This document shows positions 60,236 through 64,000 of a stretch of 64,000 bases of DNA, in pieces. A model generated the notes under the pieces. It was given only the letters and a program-made list of their open reading frames with translations. It did not search any database and had not been told where the DNA came from. Made by a program: the position numbers and the translations under genes. Numbering within the stretch: the first letter of the stretch is position 1; every line of letters begins with the position of its first letter. Source of the DNA: Rhodococcus rhodnii (GTDB lineage: Bacteria; Actinomycetota; Actinomycetes; Mycobacteriales; Pseudonocardiaceae); contig JOAA01000015.1 of the NCBI GenBank assembly GCA_000720375.1, positions 124,001 through 188,000 of the forward strand, read 5' to 3'.

Positions 60236-60959
60236 GGACCAGCACCAGGTTCCACGAGGCGACCTCACGCAGCACGGGAACGCGCACGATCCACGTCGCC
60301 CACCACGGGTGGTAGCGGGGGAGTGCGCGTTCCAGCGTGGCGTCCGGGTGCGTGCGGGCCCACTGCAGGGCTTCGCCGATGGACACGGCGAAAAGGCTTT
60401 CCCCGAAGGCATTCTTCGGTGGATGGCCGTTCTTGGCGTGGAACCGGCGGCGGGCGTAGTGGCCGCCGAGGAAGTGCCATGGCGACGTTTCGTGGCCGCC
60501 CCACGGGGAAAACCACGGCGTGAACGACAGGAAGACGGTGCCGCCAGGCTTGGTGACGCGCACCATCTCGTCGAGCATCTTGCGCGGCTTGTCCACGTGC
60601 TCCAACACGTTGGAGGAGTAGCAGACGTCGACGGCGCCGGTGCGCACCGGAAGTTCCGTGCCACTGGCCCGAATCATGCCGGGGGTGTAGCTGCCGCGCG
60701 CGGACAGCTCGCCGACGTCGGGGTCCAGACCGAGGTAGTAGGCACCCGCGGCGCGGAATGCGTCAGAGAAATATCCTGGCCCACCACCGACATCGAGCAA
60801 CGTGCGGCCGGAAAGCGGCGCGAACTCGGAGACCTGGCTGACGGAATCGTCGGCCAGCAGGCGGTAGAAGGTGTCGCGGTCGGTCTGTTCGTTCCGGAAT
60901 GCCTTGAACAGGCGGACAGAACGGTCCAGTGTCGCGCTGTGTGACACAGCGGGTGACAC
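60219..60959 (-). CDS. SAM-dependent class I methyltransferase
   Basis: 246 residues with motif I LLDVGGGPGYFSDAF, acidic LDPD, ELPVRTGAVDVCYSSNVLEHV and MVRVTKPGGTVFLSFTPW. The C-terminal half contains FHAKNGHPPKNAFGESLFAV, similar to methyltransferases of envelope glycan or mycolyl-lipid pathways. GTG at 60959 lies 1 bp after the stop of the small membrane protein gene. The tail overlaps the convergent DUF3068 gene by 17 bp. Confidence 0.88.
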   Translation of the reverse strand: MSPAVSHSATLDRSVRLFKAFRNEQTDRDTFYRLLADDSVSQVSEFAPLSGRTLLDVGGGPGYFSDAFRAAGAYYLGLDPDVGELSARGSYTPGMIRASGTELPVRTGAVDVCYSSNVLEHVDKPRKMLDEMVRVTKPGGTVFLSFTPWFSPWGGHETSPWHFLGGHYARRRFHAKNGHPPKNAFGESLFAVSIGEALQWARTHPDATLERALPRYHPWWATWIVRVPVLREVASWNLVLVLRKNA

Positions 60960-60960
60960 G

Positions 60961-61128
60961 CTACCTCGAGCCGTAGTTGACGACACCGCCGGAGTTGTTG
61001 GGTGGTGGCACCTTCTCGAAGTCGATGGAGACGTCCGGCTGCGTGTTGTCCACGAGCAGGTATGTTCCCCCGCCAGCAAGGCCAAGGCCGGCGACCACGA
61101 CGATGATCGCAGCGATCAGAGTGCCCAC
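60961..61128 (-). CDS. 55-aa membrane protein (DUF2613-like)
   Basis: GTG at 61128 preceded by AGGAG. The product is one hydrophobic helix (LIAAIIVVVAGLGLAGGGTYLLV) and an external tail ending SGGVVNYGSR. Size and helix placement fit the DUF2613 family of small actinobacterial membrane proteins, but this is a weak assignment. Stop and the methyltransferase start are almost adjacent; it starts 4 bp after the stop of the large membrane protein. Confidence 0.65.
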   Translation of the reverse strand: MGTLIAAIIVVVAGLGLAGGGTYLLVDNTQPDVSIDFEKVPPPNNSGGVVNYGSR

Positions 61129-61132
61129 GCGT

Positions 61133-62815
61133 CTACTCCTTGGCTGTTCGCGACCGGCTTCGCCGGATGAATCTACCGGCTGGTAACACAAGCCACAATA
61201 GCGCGCCGAGGATCACTGTCAAAACCACGGAATCGGCTGCCAGAACGGGCAAACTCGGCGGTCCGGCCGGTGGTCGCGCGATCATTCCGGGGACTCGGTA
61301 GAGGCTGAGCCAGGGGCCCGACCATTCATGCTTGAGACGGTTGAGCGTGGACTGCTCCACGCGGCCGGGGGTGCGGTGTTCCACCAGGACCCAACCGATG
61401 CCATGAGCGCCAAGGTTGCCGTTGTCCTCGATCGTCTGCCGAATCTCGTTGACACGCGGGTCCTCACCCGCGATGGGACGGCCGTCCACCGTGACAACAT
61501 CGTCGATCACGGTGGTACGCGGGAACATCCGGGGCGCGGGATCGAGCTGTGTCCGGTTGCCGTTCCACGGGTACTGCCGGAACGGGGACATCGGCAACGT
61601 CAGGACATCACCGGTTTGCGGATCCTTGGCGATGATGTCCCTTGCCGTGTACCAGTCGACCGGGTACCGGACGGCTTCGAGTTGTTTGAAGCCGCCCCAA
61701 GCCAGATCCGGCATGGCCAGCACGGGAAGGATGGTGGCGACCGCGATCAGACCGACCCGATTGGACAGATACTTGCTCGCGGCCTGTACACCCAACGCGA
61801 ACCCGATGGCCAGCGGCAACGCCCACCACGCCACCCACTTCTGCGAGTCGCGCAGCAGACCAGCGCCGGGAACGTGGGTCACCGCCCACCGCATCGCGTC
61901 CTCGCCGCCGGGCAGCGTGGTGAACACGGCGAGTACGACGCCGGCGACACCGAGCAGGACCAATGACAAGGCCGGCGCCAAACCCCAACGGGCTGCAAGA
62001 GAACGCAACCCAACGAACGCGACCACCAAGGAGAACAAGACAAGGATGGGGATCAACGGCATGGCCCGGCTGGCCGGCGTGACTTCCGCGTTCCAGATCC
62101 CACCCGTACCCAGCACGCTGACGACGGGAGTCGCCCAGTTCTCCGCCCTGGCCGCGAACGCGGCCACACCGTCCGGACTGGACAGTGTGCCGCCGGGCCG
62201 GAGCACGCTCGGCACGATCCACGGCAGGTTCAACAGAACCCCGGTGGGGATTGTGATGACAAGCGCTTGCTTGCCCGCGCACACAACAGCGAGAACAACG
62301 GCGAGCAGTCCGCCGGTCGGCGTAATGCACGCTGGTGCACACGCCACAATGACCTTCGCGAACGCCCTCGGCTCATTCCTGCGCATGGCCAGGGCGGCGT
62401 ACGCGATCCACGGCAGACACGCGTAGGCGACGAGCAACGCCCAATGCCCCATGAGCAGCCGTTCGGCGAGATATGCACTCCACCCATACCAAACGGCCGC
62501 GACAACACGGATAGCCACGGATTCGGTGGGGACAAGCCGGCCCGCGCCCCAGCAGGCCATGAAGAGGATGAGGAAAAGGAGGATTTTCTGAACAATGTCC
62601 CCGGGAAGGATGGAGGTGAGCAGCGACATAACGGCGTCAGCGGGCACCGATCGGGCGACGGAAGTGCCGAGGCCGAGTGAATCGGGAACGAGCGGTTGTC
62701 GCGGCGTGAACACCATGTCGTAGTTCAACGCGAACCCGGGTGCCATCACGGGGCCGAGGACGATGAGGGCAAGCAGGGCGGACACGCCGGGCACTACAAA
62801 CCGCGACCCACCCAC
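61133..62815 (-). CDS. Large polytopic membrane protein, probable GT-C-like glycan enzyme
   Basis: 560 residues with about eleven to thirteen membrane helices in the N-terminal 390, then a soluble C-terminal domain (GDVLTLPMSPFRQYPWNGNRTQ, IEDNGNLGAHGIGWVLVEH) and one last helix. An acidic loop follows the first helix (FALNYDMVFTPRQPLVPDSLG), as in GT-C transferases that use polyprenyl-phosphate sugars outside. I cannot name the donor or acceptor. It would suit use of the product of the GT2 enzyme. GTG at 62815; a second GTG follows. Confidence 0.75.
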   Translation of the reverse strand: MGGSRFVVPGVSALLALIVLGPVMAPGFALNYDMVFTPRQPLVPDSLGLGTSVARSVPADAVMSLLTSILPGDIVQKILLFLILFMACWGAGRLVPTESVAIRVVAAVWYGWSAYLAERLLMGHWALLVAYACLPWIAYAALAMRRNEPRAFAKVIVACAPACITPTGGLLAVVLAVVCAGKQALVITIPTGVLLNLPWIVPSVLRPGGTLSSPDGVAAFAARAENWATPVVSVLGTGGIWNAEVTPASRAMPLIPILVLFSLVVAFVGLRSLAARWGLAPALSLVLLGVAGVVLAVFTTLPGGEDAMRWAVTHVPGAGLLRDSQKWVAWWALPLAIGFALGVQAASKYLSNRVGLIAVATILPVLAMPDLAWGGFKQLEAVRYPVDWYTARDIIAKDPQTGDVLTLPMSPFRQYPWNGNRTQLDPAPRMFPRTTVIDDVVTVDGRPIAGEDPRVNEIRQTIEDNGNLGAHGIGWVLVEHRTPGRVEQSTLNRLKHEWSGPWLSLYRVPGMIARPPAGPPSLPVLAADSVVLTVILGALLWLVLPAGRFIRRSRSRTAKE

Positions 62816-63075
62816 ACTCGCTCCAACCCAATTCTCCGAACCGCCGGACCATTATCGACCCGAGGTCGGCGGCGACGCAGCCCACCATCGGTGTCGAACC
62901 GGCAACGGCTGAGGTTCGTGGTCACCGACACCCCCAACGCCACTTTGAGGCTCACGCGGCCATGTTTGGCCCAGGGGACAGCGGTTCATGTGCCTCGCGA
63001 CAACCGCAGAGCGCGTCCGCCACTGTAGAGCTATGCTCCCCCGGAGCACTACCCGCGAGTAGTAAAGGGGAGTCC
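62816..63075. other. Divergent gap between membrane glycan enzyme and flippase
   Basis: The 260-bp gap contains no recognised operator or small gene. A CCCGAGGTCGG stretch near 62870 and GGGGAGTCC just before 63076 (a ribosome binding site for the flippase) are the only marks. Confidence 0.4.
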
Positions 63076-64000
63076 ATGGCCAGCACCCTGTCAGCCAGGA
63101 CTCGGGTGGATGCCCTCTACGTCGCCGCCGCCTTCGCGGGCACGAACATCGCGAGCTACCTGATGACGGTGATCGCGGCCCGTCTGCTTGTCCCGGCGAC
63201 TTTTGGGGAGTTCGGGTCGCTGACTGCCGTTTTGGTCATTGGGGCTGTGCCGGCGATGGGGTTGCAGACCGTGGTCGCGCTCAAGGTCGCGCGGCAACCC
63301 GAACAGGATCGCGGCCAGCTCGTCACACTGGGGTTGCTGACCAGCGCCACCATCATGGTGACGGCACTCGTTGCCTCTCCGCTTCTCATGGTGCTGCTGC
63401 ACATCGACAACCCGTGGACCGTGATATTCCTGGCGCTTGCCTTGGCGCCGATCACATTGGTTGGGCTGTGTTACGGAATCCTGCAGGGCACTGAGCGGTT
63501 TGGGTTGATGGCGCGGTTGATCGCGCTCGAAGGGGTCGGCCGGGTTGGGGGGACGCTCACGGGCCTGCTCATCTTCCGTACCCCCACGGGTGCCTTCGCG
63601 GGCGCGGCGATCGGGGCTTCGCTGGTCGCGTTGTCCGGTTGGCTGATCTGTGGGAGGCCGTTGCCTGGGAGAAGGGGAGCGGGGCACGTCACCGAAGTCC
63701 TGCACGCCATCCAAGCCCTGCTCGCCTTGGTGCTGCTGGTGAACTTGGACCTTGTGCTGGCGCGGCACAGCTTGCCTGCGCATCAGGCGGGCGAGTACGC
63801 GGTCGGCTCGGTGGTTACGAAAATCGCCTACTGGCTGCCGTATGCGATCGCTGTCGTTGTCCTGCCGAAGTTGGCCAATGAGGGTGTGCGGCGCAAGCTT
63901 GTGCCCAAGGCGCTGGCCATCGTTGCTGCGGTGGACTCGCTTGTGGTCATTGGTTGTGCGGTGCTAGGGCCAACGGTTGTCGCCTTGGTTGGGGGAGCGG
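63076..64000 (+). CDS. Oligosaccharide flippase / MOP superfamily protein, partial
   Basis: The frame is open from ATG 63076 to the window end; 308 residues are visible. Repeated helices (YVAAAFAGTNIASYLMTVIAARLL, GAVPAMGLQTVVALKVAR, LVLLVNLDLVLARHSLPAHQAGEYAVGSVVTKIAYWLPYAI) match Wzx/MurJ-like polysaccharide exporters, including the NLDLVLARHxLP segment of the RfbX group. It would flip a lipid-linked glycan made by the neighbouring glycosyltransferases. GGGGAG lies upstream of the start. Confidence 0.85.
   Translation, partial: MASTLSARTRVDALYVAAAFAGTNIASYLMTVIAARLLVPATFGEFGSLTAVLVIGAVPAMGLQTVVALKVARQPEQDRGQLVTLGLLTSATIMVTALVASPLLMVLLHIDNPWTVIFLALALAPITLVGLCYGILQGTERFGLMARLIALEGVGRVGGTLTGLLIFRTPTGAFAGAAIGASLVALSGWLICGRPLPGRRGAGHVTEVLHAIQALLALVLLVNLDLVLARHSLPAHQAGEYAVGSVVTKIAYWLPYAIAVVVLPKLANEGVRRKLVPKALAIVAAVDSLVVIGCAVLGPTVVALVGGA

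Overview
The window is high-GC actinobacterial chromosome, most likely from a Pseudonocardiaceae-type filamentous actinomycete. The evidence is GTG/TTG starts, many 4-nt ATGA/GTGA gene overlaps, an orphan EspG-family gene, MptB/DUF3068 cell-envelope genes, and a block whose order matches my recollection of the Mycobacterium tuberculosis Rv1456c-Rv1466 locus. It carries about 59 protein genes and no tRNA, rRNA, CRISPR array or IS element that I can see. Both edges cut genes: an aminotransferase on the left and a flippase-like protein on the right.

Layout. 1-534: end of a class IV aminotransferase. 501-5276 (minus): a four-gene translationally coupled operon, 33-aa peptide > TPR protein > C39-peptidase ABC exporter > second ABC exporter. 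This is the best candidate for an undescribed system, a putative secreted or signalling peptide with its own processing exporter and a TPR partner. 5424-10758 (minus): acyl-CoA desaturase, heme A synthase CtaA, an ABC-2 exporter pair and MptB. 10798-13442: Lrp regulator, divergent PLP gamma-lyase, and a nucleoside phosphorylase. 13569-20679 (plus): sufR-sufB-sufD-Rieske-sufC-sufS-sufU-sufT-mug, with a good SufR operator at the start.

20680-21810 has no convincing gene but holds repeats, two DnaA boxes and a G-rich tract. 21811-25215: lone NMT1-type lipoprotein, a fused alpha/beta 2-oxoacid dehydrogenase E1, and a 41-aa acidic ORF across a perfect dyad. 25429-35065: ferredoxin reductase, P450 and TetR; two tandem alpha/beta hydrolases; a GSP17M-type stress protein; a second TetR with four operator copies facing a beta-lactamase-family hydrolase; a Tat-type class A beta-lactamase fold protein; and an EspG-family protein. 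35453-39636: proline catabolism (PucR-type regulator, P5C dehydrogenase, proline dehydrogenase).

39731-46537: PHP phosphoesterase with a natural His-rich N terminus, DUF4239 protein, a large DUF11 surface protein, CorA, and a FadR-type regulator. 46527-49753 (minus): GNAT, an active-site-less MetRS-like protein, and an aspartyl-tRNA synthetase behind a T-box leader whose specifier reads GAC (Asp). 49910-55822: LytS/LytTR two-component system followed by two small-membrane-protein/SSS-symporter pairs (the second DUF485-ActP), probably carboxylate sensing and uptake. 55823-56923: strong terminator, 22-bp minisatellite, small hypothetical, and a SnoaL-like gene broken by a 4-bp duplication. 57297-64000: envelope glycan cluster (GT2, GT4, DUF3068, methyltransferase, small membrane protein, large polytopic protein, flippase) with a perfect CRP-type site upstream.

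All functions are read from motifs and remembered family features; no database search was run.
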